From: Candidatus Alcyoniella australis
Lineage (GTDB): Bacteria; Lernaellota; Lernaellaia; JAVCCG01; Alcyoniellaceae
Length of the DNA: 36,121 nt
Direction: 5' to 3'
NCBI GenBank assembly: GCA_030765605.1
Contig: JAVCCG010000005.1
Location: 1-36,121 of the forward strand
The position numbers and the translations under genes were made by a program. Below the pieces are notes generated by a model that was given only the letters and a program-made list of their open reading frames with translations, was not told the origin of the DNA and made no database searches. Each line of letters begins with the position of its first letter. Position 1 is the first letter of the stretch. Below are positions 25,429 to 32,062 of the stretch, one piece after another.

Positions 25429-26269
25429 CATCGGCTATGCCCTGGGCGCTATCCGCGCCCGCGCCTACGTGCGGGTGGTCGGAGCCAACCGCGAGCTGAG
25501 CTGGACCCTAAGCGAGATCGTGCTGCCCGTGCTCTCGATGGTCGCCTACGTGATGATCTACAAAACCCTGTTCAGCCACGACCAAGAGCTGTACCGCCGT
25601 TACGCCGGACTGGTGATTATCGGCGGCGCAATGGTGCCGTTTTGGCTGGTGGTGCTCTGGAGCATGGCCTCGCAGTTCTATTGGGAAAAGGAGATGGGCA
25701 ACCTCGATCTGTACATGGCCAGCCCGATGCACCCGATGATTTTGCTGCTGGGCATGGCCGCGGGCGGGGCGGTGATGGCTCTGGGCCGCAGCGTGGTGAT
25801 CGTGCTGCTGGGCCTGCTGGTGTTTAAGGTGCCGCTGGCGGTCAACGACTGGCCCGCGCTGGTGCTGGCGTTCGTGCTGTGCCTGGCCGCGCTGTTCAGC
25901 ATGGGCATGGCCATGTCCTCGGTCTACTTCATGGTCGGCAGGGCCGGAATCAAGGTCAACATGCTGCTGATGGAGCCGATCTATCTGCTGACCGGGTTCT
26001 ACTTTCCAGCGCGCGCCCTGGGCCCGACGCTGTCAATGGCCGCAGCGCTGATTCCGCTGACCATCGGGCTGGACGCCATCCGCCAGGTCACGGGCCTGCT
26101 TACCCCGCAGATGGTGCTCAAGCTCGGCCCCATCGAGCTTAGCGCCTGGCTCGAGATCGGCATCTTGGCCGTGATGTCCGTGGTCTTCACCATCGCGGCC
26201 TTTTGGCTGATGGCCTACATGCAGCGCATGGGCAAGCGCGAGGGCAAGATGACCCTGAGGTGGCAATGA
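25421..26269 (+). CDS. ABC-2 type transporter permease, subunit 1
   Basis: This 282-residue integral membrane protein has about six helices in the ABC-2/DrrB arrangement. A polar loop (QFYWEKEMGNLDLYMASPMHP) follows the second helix, as in the coupling-helix region of this family. The start is ATG at 25421, overlapping the ATPase stop; the frame is open upstream as a shadow of the ATPase and that part is not coding. It overlaps the next permease by 4 nt (ATGA), so the two are made in equal amounts and probably form a heterodimer. Confidence 0.88.
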   Translation: MSNIGYALGAIRARAYVRVVGANRELSWTLSEIVLPVLSMVAYVMIYKTLFSHDQELYRRYAGLVIIGGAMVPFWLVVLWSMASQFYWEKEMGNLDLYMASPMHPMILLLGMAAGGAVMALGRSVVIVLLGLLVFKVPLAVNDWPALVLAFVLCLAALFSMGMAMSSVYFMVGRAGIKVNMLLMEPIYLLTGFYFPARALGPTLSMAAALIPLTIGLDAIRQVTGLLTPQMVLKLGPIELSAWLEIGILAVMSVVFTIAAFWLMAYMQRMGKREGKMTLRWQ

Positions 26270-27108
26270 GCGCCTATTGGCGACGCCTGTGGGCCGCGAT
26301 CAAGATCGGCTGGGCCGTGGAGAGCAACTGGACCCACACCTGGGTCTTTGTGATCTACTCGGCGGTGCGTCCGCTGGCGCTGTGCCTGGTGCTCTATTTT
26401 CTGTTCCGGCTGGTCTATCAACAGCCCGCGACCGAGCAGGCGTTCATCGGCGTGTACGTGGCCAACGCCTTTTTCACTCTCGTGATTACCCTCTGCGCGG
26501 GCACGACCTGGGCAATTATCAACGACCGCGAGCACTACTACATTATTCGCTACATCTACGTCTCGCCGATTCGGATGATCACCTACGTGCTGGGGCGTAG
26601 CGTGCCGTTGCTGATGCTGGGCCTGAGCAGCCTGCTGATTATCCTGGTCTTCGGCCGCTATGTGCTGGAAATGCCTATCGGGCTTGACGCGATCCGCTGG
26701 GAGCTGCTGCTGCCCGCCTCGATTTTGGGAGTGGTCTGCTCCATGGCCCTGGGGATCTTCTTCGCCGGGTTCTGTTTGGTGACCGCCAAACACTCGATGA
26801 TGCTCGCCGAAGGGGTGGGCGGCGTGTTCCTACTGCTGTGCGGGGTGATCTTCCCGGTGGACATCATGCCCGCGGCCTTCCGCGTGGCCGGACTGGCCCT
26901 GCCCGTGACCTACTGGATGGAAGCCACCCGCCGCGCCTTCGGCGTGCAGGGCTTCTCGGCAATGCTCACACCGCTGAGCGATATAAACCTGATGCTGATT
27001 TTGCTGATCGGCAGCGCCCTGCTGCTGGCCGCCAGCGTTTGGGCCTTCCACGGCTTCGAACACCTCGCCGTGAAACACGGCAAGATCGACCAGGCGACGA
27101 ACTACTAG
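26266..27108 (+). CDS. ABC-2 type transporter permease, subunit 2
   Basis: This 280-residue permease has about six membrane helices and the ABC-2 polar loop (NDREHYYIIRYIYVSPIRM) after the second. The start is ATG at 26266 in an ATGA overlap, with TGAGGTGG just before it. The C-terminus reads HGKIDQATNY. These last eight codons recur, with only silent changes, at 29519-29545 beyond the AT-rich cargo. The gene therefore forms the left boundary of an accessory hotspot. Confidence 0.88.
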   Translation: MSAYWRRLWAAIKIGWAVESNWTHTWVFVIYSAVRPLALCLVLYFLFRLVYQQPATEQAFIGVYVANAFFTLVITLCAGTTWAIINDREHYYIIRYIYVSPIRMITYVLGRSVPLLMLGLSSLLIILVFGRYVLEMPIGLDAIRWELLLPASILGVVCSMALGIFFAGFCLVTAKHSMMLAEGVGGVFLLLCGVIFPVDIMPAAFRVAGLALPVTYWMEATRRAFGVQGFSAMLTPLSDINLMLILLIGSALLLAASVWAFHGFEHLAVKHGKIDQATNY

Positions 27109-27137
27109 GATGGGTATAATCAACCAATCCCAGGTGG

Positions 27138-27159
27138 CGAACTTTTCACGAACTTTTCA
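27138..27159 (+). repeat. Perfect tandem 11-bp direct repeat
   Basis: CGAACTTTTCA occurs twice without a gap at the start of the AT-rich block, about 40-60 bp upstream of the promoter elements. It could be a regulator-binding site or a junction scar. Confidence 0.5.
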
Positions 27160-27200
27160 GAGAGCACTTGACTTTTACAGATAAAGTATTCCTAATTCGC

Positions 27201-27239
27201 TTGACATACGTTGGACGACATTGCAATACTATCATTATA
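27201..27239 (+). promoter_or_regulatory. Promoter region of cargo unit 1
   Basis: TTGACA is at 27201-27206 and TTGGAC at 27211-27216. The latter is 17 bp from CATTAT (27234-27239), the best-spaced pair. The ten bases CGCTTGACAT (27198-27207) recur in the promoter of unit 2 (29565-29574). A small hairpin TAGAGC/GCTCTA follows at about 27238-27254. Confidence 0.45.
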
Positions 27240-27296
27240 GAGCGTTCGGCTCTAACGCATTATCCATGCCTCTATTTTTCTTAAAAAGGAACGCCG

Positions 27297-28967
27297 ATGT
27301 TCATAGTCCGAATTGGCGACAAGGATTATTCCTGCCCAGATGTTGAGACGCTCAAACTGTGGCATGCGCAAAAACGTGTAATGCCTGGCAATGAAGTTTA
27401 TATGAAAAAGTTGGGGAAATGGGTCAGATTGGAGGAAGTAATTCCTGTCGATACGGCGATGGCACAAAATCAACAAATTAATAATTGGATAAATAACTGG
27501 ACTGGCTATTCCTCACTTTCCACGTACGATATAAAGGTACTAAAAGGTGTTGTTTTATTTTTTCTATTATTGTTGGTAGCTATTTTTCTTAAAGCTCTGC
27601 CTTTATTTGGCTTGGTTATATATTTAGCCCTAACCCTTGTTTCAGCTTTACTTTGTTTCCATCCTGCTAAAGTTAATGTGATCAATCGCAGTCAGCTTCT
27701 GAGTAAACTGTATAGCAAGCAATCTGTGGGGATTATCCTGTCCGTTGTCTTTTTCGGCTTATCTATATCTTCTTTTTCAAGTTGGTATAGTTCAGGTTCA
27801 GCCAACAGACAAGATATTAAAAATAATAATGCAATATTCCAGAAGGCAACTAGCCATATAGAATCAGAAGAATATCAAAAGGCCATCGATCTGCTTGGAA
27901 CGGTATCCGGCAATCCACGAACAATTGAACAAAGAAATGAGTTATCCAAAAAGGCATCAGAAGGTCTTGCCAACAAATTTCTTTCACAAGGAATTGAGTT
28001 TTTCAATCAAGGTAATTGGGAATATGCCTTGTCTAATTTCAATAAGGTAACACAAAGCACATCCTCTTATCAGCAGGCACAGGCCTATATTAAAAGGACC
28101 AATGAGAATATCCGTGAGGATACATACTCGGAAGCTGTCATTTTATTCAACGACGAGGCTTACGATGAAGCTAAAGCCGTTTTTGCAACAATTAGCGACT
28201 ACAAGGACTCTGGCAATTACCTGATTGATATCGATAATATTATCAATGAGCAAACCTATGGCAATGCAATCGCACTGCTGGAAGAAAAAAGGTATTCAGA
28301 AGCGAAAGAGCTTTTTACCATCATCCCAAATTATAAAGATTCACTAGAGCGATGTAGTAAGATTGAGGAGTTGATAAAGGCTGATAATTATCAAGAAGCA
28401 ATTAGTCTATATCGGAAGAAGAAATACGAAGAAGCTCGTGCGCTTTTATTAACTTACCCAGACTATATGGAGACAATAAATTATCTTGATCGCATTGAAG
28501 CAGGTATTAATAACCGACAATACCAGCAGGCATTGAATCTATATAATCGAGGAAAATATCAAGAAGCAAAAACAATCTTTATGGCATTGAGCGGGTACAA
28601 GAGCTCGGATACTTATCTCTCTCGAATTGAGAGAAAATTATTAGCTTCGAGGGTAGAGAAATTAAGCTTTGCACGGCTAGACAAAAATCCAGATAGATGG
28701 AAAGGCACATTTGTACGTTTCAGAGGCCAAGTATTCAATATAGAGGAAGGAGGTGGTAGCACGGTCATGCAGGTAAACGTTACGCACCTTGGCTATGGTA
28801 TTTGGAACGACCAGATAATGGTTTTTTACGGTGGATACACCGATGCTGTTAAAGACGACATCATCACATTCTATGGAACAGTATCGGGTTCATACTCTTA
28901 CACAACGGTTGCCGGTTGGACAATGACTGTTCCACTAGTACAAGCAGAGGCCGTTTTTATGAAATAG
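27297..28967 (+). CDS. GYF_2-like / two-TM / repeat / OB-fold-like protein
   Basis: This 556-residue protein combines four parts. An N-terminal GYF_2-like domain spans residues 1-50 (FIVRIGDKDYSCPDVETL, GNEVYMKKLGKWVRLEE). Hydrophobic helices lie at about 80-123 and 143-165. TPR/Sel1-like repeats (about 180-440) carry the recurring phrases YxEAxxLF and DYKDS. The C-terminal beta-rich segment (about 463-555; NPDRWKGTFVRFRGQVF, DIITFYGTVSG) resembles the OB-fold-like domain seen at the end of many Firmicutes surface proteins. This suggests a membrane sensor or scaffold; the function is unknown. AAAAAGGAA lies five bases before the ATG. Codon use is unlike the chromosomal neighbours, indicating transfer. 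Confidence 0.8.
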   Translation: MFIVRIGDKDYSCPDVETLKLWHAQKRVMPGNEVYMKKLGKWVRLEEVIPVDTAMAQNQQINNWINNWTGYSSLSTYDIKVLKGVVLFFLLLLVAIFLKALPLFGLVIYLALTLVSALLCFHPAKVNVINRSQLLSKLYSKQSVGIILSVVFFGLSISSFSSWYSSGSANRQDIKNNNAIFQKATSHIESEEYQKAIDLLGTVSGNPRTIEQRNELSKKASEGLANKFLSQGIEFFNQGNWEYALSNFNKVTQSTSSYQQAQAYIKRTNENIREDTYSEAVILFNDEAYDEAKAVFATISDYKDSGNYLIDIDNIINEQTYGNAIALLEEKRYSEAKELFTIIPNYKDSLERCSKIEELIKADNYQEAISLYRKKKYEEARALLLTYPDYMETINYLDRIEAGINNRQYQQALNLYNRGKYQEAKTIFMALSGYKSSDTYLSRIERKLLASRVEKLSFARLDKNPDRWKGTFVRFRGQVFNIEEGGGSTVMQVNVTHLGYGIWNDQIMVFYGGYTDAVKDDIITFYGTVSGSYSYTTVAGWTMTVPLVQAEAVFMK

Positions 28968-29014
28968 AATCCCGTGTTAAATCAGAAACTGGCCACCATT
29001 CAAAGGAGAACAAG

Positions 29015-29326
29015 ATGAATGACATGCTACCGGAAGCACTCGCAGGGGGTCTGTTTGGATTGATTCTTGGATTTCTATGCATCCTTTGGGTTATTCTATG
29101 GATATTAGTTCCTTTCATGATTCATAGCATCCAATCAAGTAATAAAAAGATATTAACACAATTGAGTAAAAAAACCTCTAGTGATGAGTTGGTACACCAG
29201 CTTATATACACAAATGAATTGCTGAAACATTGCAATGAACAAACTTTTAATAAATTGGACCAGATCGCTGCAATGTTACAGTCTGATAAACATGGATTCC
29301 AAAAGCCTCCACCCACCGACGACTAA
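29015..29326 (+). CDS. Small single-pass membrane protein with coiled-coil tail
   Basis: This 103-residue protein has a long hydrophobic segment (about residues 8-40), then a polar, probably coiled-coil tail (SNKKILTQLSKK through TFNKLDQIAAML). The ATG at 29015 is set by AAAGGAGAA just upstream; the longer open frame from 28916 overlaps the preceding gene and has no ribosome-binding site. It lies 47 nt after the GYF-domain gene and is probably cotranscribed. No family was recognised. Confidence 0.65.
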   Translation: MNDMLPEALAGGLFGLILGFLCILWVILWILVPFMIHSIQSSNKKILTQLSKKTSSDELVHQLIYTNELLKHCNEQTFNKLDQIAAMLQSDKHGFQKPPPTDD

Positions 29327-29421
29327 AATAATGATTAACTACAGGCTTTCCACCAAGTAGCCCTTCCATCCTACGAGTATCCATCTGGCGCTGAATTGCG
29401 ACTTCCCTGATAGTACGTCGC

Positions 29422-29493
29422 CTAGACCTCATCCCCGGTCCAGGGTTTGCCGGGGTTGGAGTTGATTTCGCGCAGTAAGCTGTGGACGAAGCA
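29422..29493 (-). pseudogene. 3'-end remnant of a radical SAM gene (junction copy)
   Basis: The minus strand reads FVHSLLREINSNPGKPWTG then DEV and a TAG stop. It is homologous to the end of the intact radical SAM gene (LREINSNPGKPYKPWTG, DEV, TAG at 34150), but lacks its three residues YKP. Nothing of the rest of the gene is present. Its DNA is nearly identical to the remnant at 31063-31155 over about 70 bases, so both come from the same parent gene, a paralogue or orthologue of the intact one. Confidence 0.75.
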
Positions 29494-29518
29494 GGTTGCG
29501 GAAGCAGCGTTTCTGCCC

Positions 29519-29545
29519 AAAATCGACCAGGCCACGAATTACTGA
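29519..29545 (+). pseudogene. 3'-end copy of the ABC permease gene (junction copy)
   Basis: The sequence encodes KIDQATNY and a stop, identical in protein to the end of the intact permease at 27082-27108. The DNA differs at third positions of three codons, and the stop is TGA instead of TAG. The differences are all silent, so the copy came from a diverged gene that had been under selection, not from a recent local duplication. Confidence 0.65.
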
Positions 29546-29567
29546 TTCGTGTCTTTTTAGTATGCGC

Positions 29568-29596
29568 TTGACATCAACGGCTTCCTATGGTATACT
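29568..29596 (+). promoter_or_regulatory. Consensus sigma-70 promoter of cargo unit 2
   Basis: TTGACA (29568-29573) and TATACT (29591-29596) are separated by 17 bp, the best promoter in the window. It starts 22 nt after the permease remnant stop codon and shares CGCTTGACAT with the unit 1 promoter. It would transcribe the small peptide gene and the gene at 29939. Confidence 0.75.
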
Positions 29597-29716
29597 TCCT
29601 AAACTTAAATAGATTATGGTTTTATTTTTGTTTTTATATGACCATGGTCTTTGTGAGCTGTTGAGTGGCTGTCATTTAACATACTAATTTTAAACGTATT
29701 TAGAAAAGGAGAATTT

Positions 29717-29842
29717 ATGTTGTTGCGAATTATTACTGTCGGAAAATATTTTTCTGAAAATCCCCTGAACGCATTCATCCAAACGACAAGCGTCCTTATT
29801 ACGATTAGTATCCTGTATTGTTCCGTAGTGTTGACATGCTGA
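29717..29842 (+). CDS. 41-residue hydrophobic peptide
   Basis: A short gene with a strong ribosome-binding site (AAAAGGAGAA, ending four bases before the ATG) downstream of the consensus promoter. The peptide starts MLLRIITVGKYFSENPLN and continues into a hydrophobic stretch of about 17 residues (SVLITISILYCSVVLTC), so it is a likely single-pass membrane peptide. It precedes the gene at 29939 by about 95 nt, and both are read from the same promoter. It could be a leader peptide, a small toxin or a membrane partner. Its reality rests on the ribosome-binding site and position only. Confidence 0.5.
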   Translation: MLLRIITVGKYFSENPLNAFIQTTSVLITISILYCSVVLTC

Positions 29843-29938
29843 ATCTCGGTCCGTCAATCTCTTTATGCCACAATTCTGATTTGTTTTACAGGTGATTTCT
29901 TTCGCTAAGGAAAGCTATTATAAAAAAAGGAGACCAAT

Positions 29939-30934
29939 ATGAAGCAAGCTATTAAGAACTTATGTCTAATTGAGGAACTAACCACAGCTCATAATTTAAT
30001 TGAGATTGGGCTTGGCGAGTTACAAGAAATCAACATGGGGAATGATTTTTACCATTTACCACATCTTTTACTCGCCAATGGATTTGAACGTCTCATGAAA
30101 AGCTATTTTTGTCTTGTGTACGAGGCGAGAAACGGGCAATATCCAGACAACAAATTTCTCAAAGATATGGGCCACAATTTGAGCAAGTTAAAAAAGTTGC
30201 TCATCGATGAGTACTATAATACCAATGGAAATTCGATTTTAACTGATGACCTGAACTTTCTACAAAACGACCTTACGTTACAGAAGATTATAGATGCACT
30301 ATCTGAGTTCGGCCAAAAAGCTCGCTACTATAATCTCGATGTAATTACAGGCAGAAATATTAATGCAATTGACCCAAAAAGTAAATGGGAAGAAATCGAG
30401 GTCGATATAGAAAATCCTTCAGGGTATTACTCTGAGGAGGATGATTATTTTCCACGCGTGAATGCAGCAATTATCGCTAAACTGGAGCGTTTATTAAGAT
30501 CGGTTGCTATGCAGTTTACCCATGGAGACCATGGAGGAAGACTCAAGCAAAATAGTCCAACGCTTAGTCGATATAGGAGAATGAACAAAGATGATTTTGG
30601 CAAAACCGATTACCGCAGATCTGTAAAGACAGCCCGCCAATCACAGGATAAATGGATAAAGCGAAGCAAGAAAAAAATATTAGAAAGTAAGTGGCCCACT
30701 CTTGTGATCAAAGAAGAGGACTTCGAACAAGATTGGCCTTTTCGATGTGATGAAGTAATAATTGAATGTCGTGAAAAGTTCTTATGCGTCATAAATATTG
30801 AGGAATATGATTTTGCTCTTGATGGTGCAGCGAGAAGCTTCTATGGCTATCCATACCCTCACGATGTGGGTTTCGCTATTTTAGGTAAATCTGTAGAACC
30901 ATTTATACAACGTGCACTTAAGTTGGGTGAATAA
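29939..30934 (+). CDS. Hypothetical protein, possibly HEPN-like N-terminal half
   Basis: This 331-residue soluble protein belongs to no family I can name with certainty. Residues about 40-95 (HLLLANGFERLMKSYFCL, then DMGHNLSKLKKLL) resemble HEPN-type helical bundles with the GH-x-L-x-x-L element that several AbiV- and abortive-infection-related proteins show. The catalytic Rx4-6H motif of HEPN nucleases is not clearly present. The C-terminal half is basic in the middle (RSVKTARQSQDKWIKRSKKK) and ends in a beta-rich region. AAAGGAG six bases before the ATG supports the start. The AT-rich codon use and hotspot position fit an accessory or defence gene; that is inference. Confidence 0.7.
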   Translation: MKQAIKNLCLIEELTTAHNLIEIGLGELQEINMGNDFYHLPHLLLANGFERLMKSYFCLVYEARNGQYPDNKFLKDMGHNLSKLKKLLIDEYYNTNGNSILTDDLNFLQNDLTLQKIIDALSEFGQKARYYNLDVITGRNINAIDPKSKWEEIEVDIENPSGYYSEEDDYFPRVNAAIIAKLERLLRSVAMQFTHGDHGGRLKQNSPTLSRYRRMNKDDFGKTDYRRSVKTARQSQDKWIKRSKKKILESKWPTLVIKEEDFEQDWPFRCDEVIIECREKFLCVINIEEYDFALDGAARSFYGYPYPHDVGFAILGKSVEPFIQRALKLGE

Positions 30935-30960
30935 CATTAGGACTTCGGAAGTGTCGCAGC

Positions 30961-31155
30961 TCAGGGCGAAGGGGGCAGTTTGCCGTAGGGGCCGCGCCAA
31001 AGGTCGGCGTGGGACAGGAACTGTTCGTAGCCGTGGCGGCGGATGAATACCACGGCTTTGCGTCAGACCTCTTCCCCGGTCCAGGGTTTGCCGGGGTTGG
31101 AGTTGATTTCGCGCAGCACGTTGTGGACGAAGTCCGGCTCGCGGGCGGACAAACA
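30961..31155 (-). pseudogene. 3'-end remnant of a radical SAM gene with in-frame open extension (right end)
   Basis: The minus strand reads CLSAREPDFVHNVLREINSN, PGKPWTG, EEV, then TGA at 31063. This matches CLTARDPDFVKGVLREINSN of the intact gene ending at 34150. Past the TGA the same frame stays open for 33 more codons with GC-rich, coding-like usage, ending GPYGKLPPSP and a TGA at 30961. The paralogues stop at the same place as the first TGA, so the extension is probably the tail of another lost gene rather than a readthrough product. Upstream of 31155 the homology is lost at the terminator of the lipoprotein gene. Confidence 0.65.
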
Positions 31156-31181
31156 AAGGGCCGGGCGTTTCGGCCCGGCCC
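31151..31181 (-). terminator. Rho-independent terminator of the poly-Asp lipoprotein gene
   Basis: Arms GGGCCGGGC (31158-31166) and GCCCGGCCC (31173-31181) are followed on the minus strand by TTTGTTT. It lies 24 nt after the stop codon at 31205. Confidence 0.8.
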
Positions 31182-31204
31182 TGGTATGCGCGGAAGAATC
31201 GGGA

Positions 31205-31897
31205 TCAGTCCAGCGGATCCGGCGGATTGGTCAGCAAGTCGTTGATCACGTAGGAGAAGTAGGTCGTGTTCAGGCCCTTCTGCTTGTGCACGCACACACC
31301 GTTCTGGTCGAGGATCGCGTAGAACGGAATGGAGAACTTGGAGTTGTTGAACCTCGCTCCAACGCCCCAGTTGGGATCGATCATCACCACGTATTCCAGG
31401 TTATTGGTGTCGCGCCAGTTTTGGATAAACTCCAGGTCGGGGGTCTGGCGGACGGAATTCTCGGCCATCAACTGCAGCACCTCAAAGCCTTGGTCGTGGT
31501 ACACGTCCCACAGCTCGGACTGCAGCAGCAGCGTATCGCTGCGGCAGGTGGGGCACCAGGTGGCCATGGTGTCGAGCACCAGCACCTGTCCGGCGAAGTC
31601 GCTCAGCGACTGGGTCTCGCCGGTATGGCTCATCAGGGTGAAGTCCGGGAAGACGTCGCCCACGTCATATTCGCCATCGTCATCATCGTCGTCAATATCA
31701 TCGTCGTCGATGTCGTCGTCGTCGACGTCGTCGTCACCAGTATCGTCGTCGTCATCCACGTCGTCATCGTCAGCCACATCGTCGTCGGCTTCGTCGTCAT
31801 CATCATCGTCGTCGTCGGACGAGACCGTGCCACAGGCGACCAGCATCGCGGTGGCGATCAGCATGACAAAGAGGATTAATTGCCATCTGGTTCTCAT
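31205..31897 (-). CDS. Thioredoxin-like (TlpA/redoxin) lipoprotein with long poly-Asp linker (CPTC)
   Basis: This 230-residue lipoprotein has lipobox MLVAC (lipidated Cys22) and a linker of about 47 residues, nearly all Asp (about 28-74). The TlpA/ResA-like domain begins DVFPDFTLMSHTG and has TWCPTCRSD (Cys115, Cys118) and a cis-proline in FSIPFYAIL. It is predicted to be an envelope thiol-disulfide reductant. It shares its architecture with the lipoprotein at 9830 but has a different Cys motif and little other similarity, so the poly-Asp linker is a recurring module. It is transcribed away from the radical SAM genes across a 165-bp gap. Confidence 0.88.
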   Translation of the reverse strand: MRTRWQLILFVMLIATAMLVACGTVSSDDDDDDDDEADDDVADDDDVDDDDDTGDDDVDDDDIDDDDIDDDDDDGEYDVGDVFPDFTLMSHTGETQSLSDFAGQVLVLDTMATWCPTCRSDTLLLQSELWDVYHDQGFEVLQLMAENSVRQTPDLEFIQNWRDTNNLEYVVMIDPNWGVGARFNNSKFSIPFYAILDQNGVCVHKQKGLNTTYFSYVINDLLTNPPDPLD

Positions 31898-32023
31898 TTT
31901 TGCTCTCCGGCTTAGGTGATTCGCATTCAGCCAATTTATCGGCGAAGGCTATCGAGAAATGATTTCAAGGTCAATTGTCCGGCTAACAAGGCAATATTTA
32001 TCAATCTCCAACGGTCGAGGTCA

Positions 32024-32053
32024 TTGACCGCCTAAATCAAGCTGGGATAGCCT
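32024..32053 (+). promoter_or_regulatory. Possible promoter of the radical SAM operon
   Basis: TTGACC (32024-32029) and TAGCCT (32048-32053) are separated by 18 bp, with the ATG at 32063 nine bases further and no ribosome-binding site. The imperfect palindrome GGTCATTGACC (32019-32029) overlaps the -35 and could be an operator. Confidence 0.4.
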
Positions 32054-32062
32054 CGACAGACG

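Larger units (their letters stand above)
29327..29716. other. Junction between cargo units 1 and 2
   Basis: No intact gene is present. GC-rich gene-end remnants at 29422-29493 (-) and 29519-29545 (+) are followed by a consensus promoter at 29568-29596 and an AT-rich leader. A 23-codon frame from 29615 has no ribosome-binding site and is not called. Confidence 0.6.
27109..31062. mobile_element. AT-rich accessory block of two tandem cargo units
   Basis: Base composition drops sharply at 27109, codons become A/T-ending, and strong AAAGGAG ribosome-binding sites appear. GC-rich sequence returns at 29420-29545 and again from about 30940. The GC-rich junction holds 3' ends of a radical SAM gene (-) and of the ABC permease (+); the right end holds another radical SAM 3' end. 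No transposase, integrase, tRNA or terminal inverted repeat is visible, so transfer by recombination in the flanks is more likely than a classical element. Base composition argues for foreign origin. Confidence 0.6.

Noticed and set aside
29615-29686. 23-codon frame just downstream of the unit 2 promoter
   Set aside because: No ribosome-binding site and a composition explained by AT-rich DNA; the next ATG at 29717 has a strong site.
27109-31062. Classical integrative element or prophage
   Set aside because: No integrase, transposase, phage gene, tRNA target or terminal repeat was found in or beside the AT-rich block.
31063-31065. In-frame TGA in the radical SAM remnant as a selenocysteine codon
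   Set aside because: Paralogues stop at exactly this position and the 5' part of the gene is missing, so this is a pseudogene fragment.
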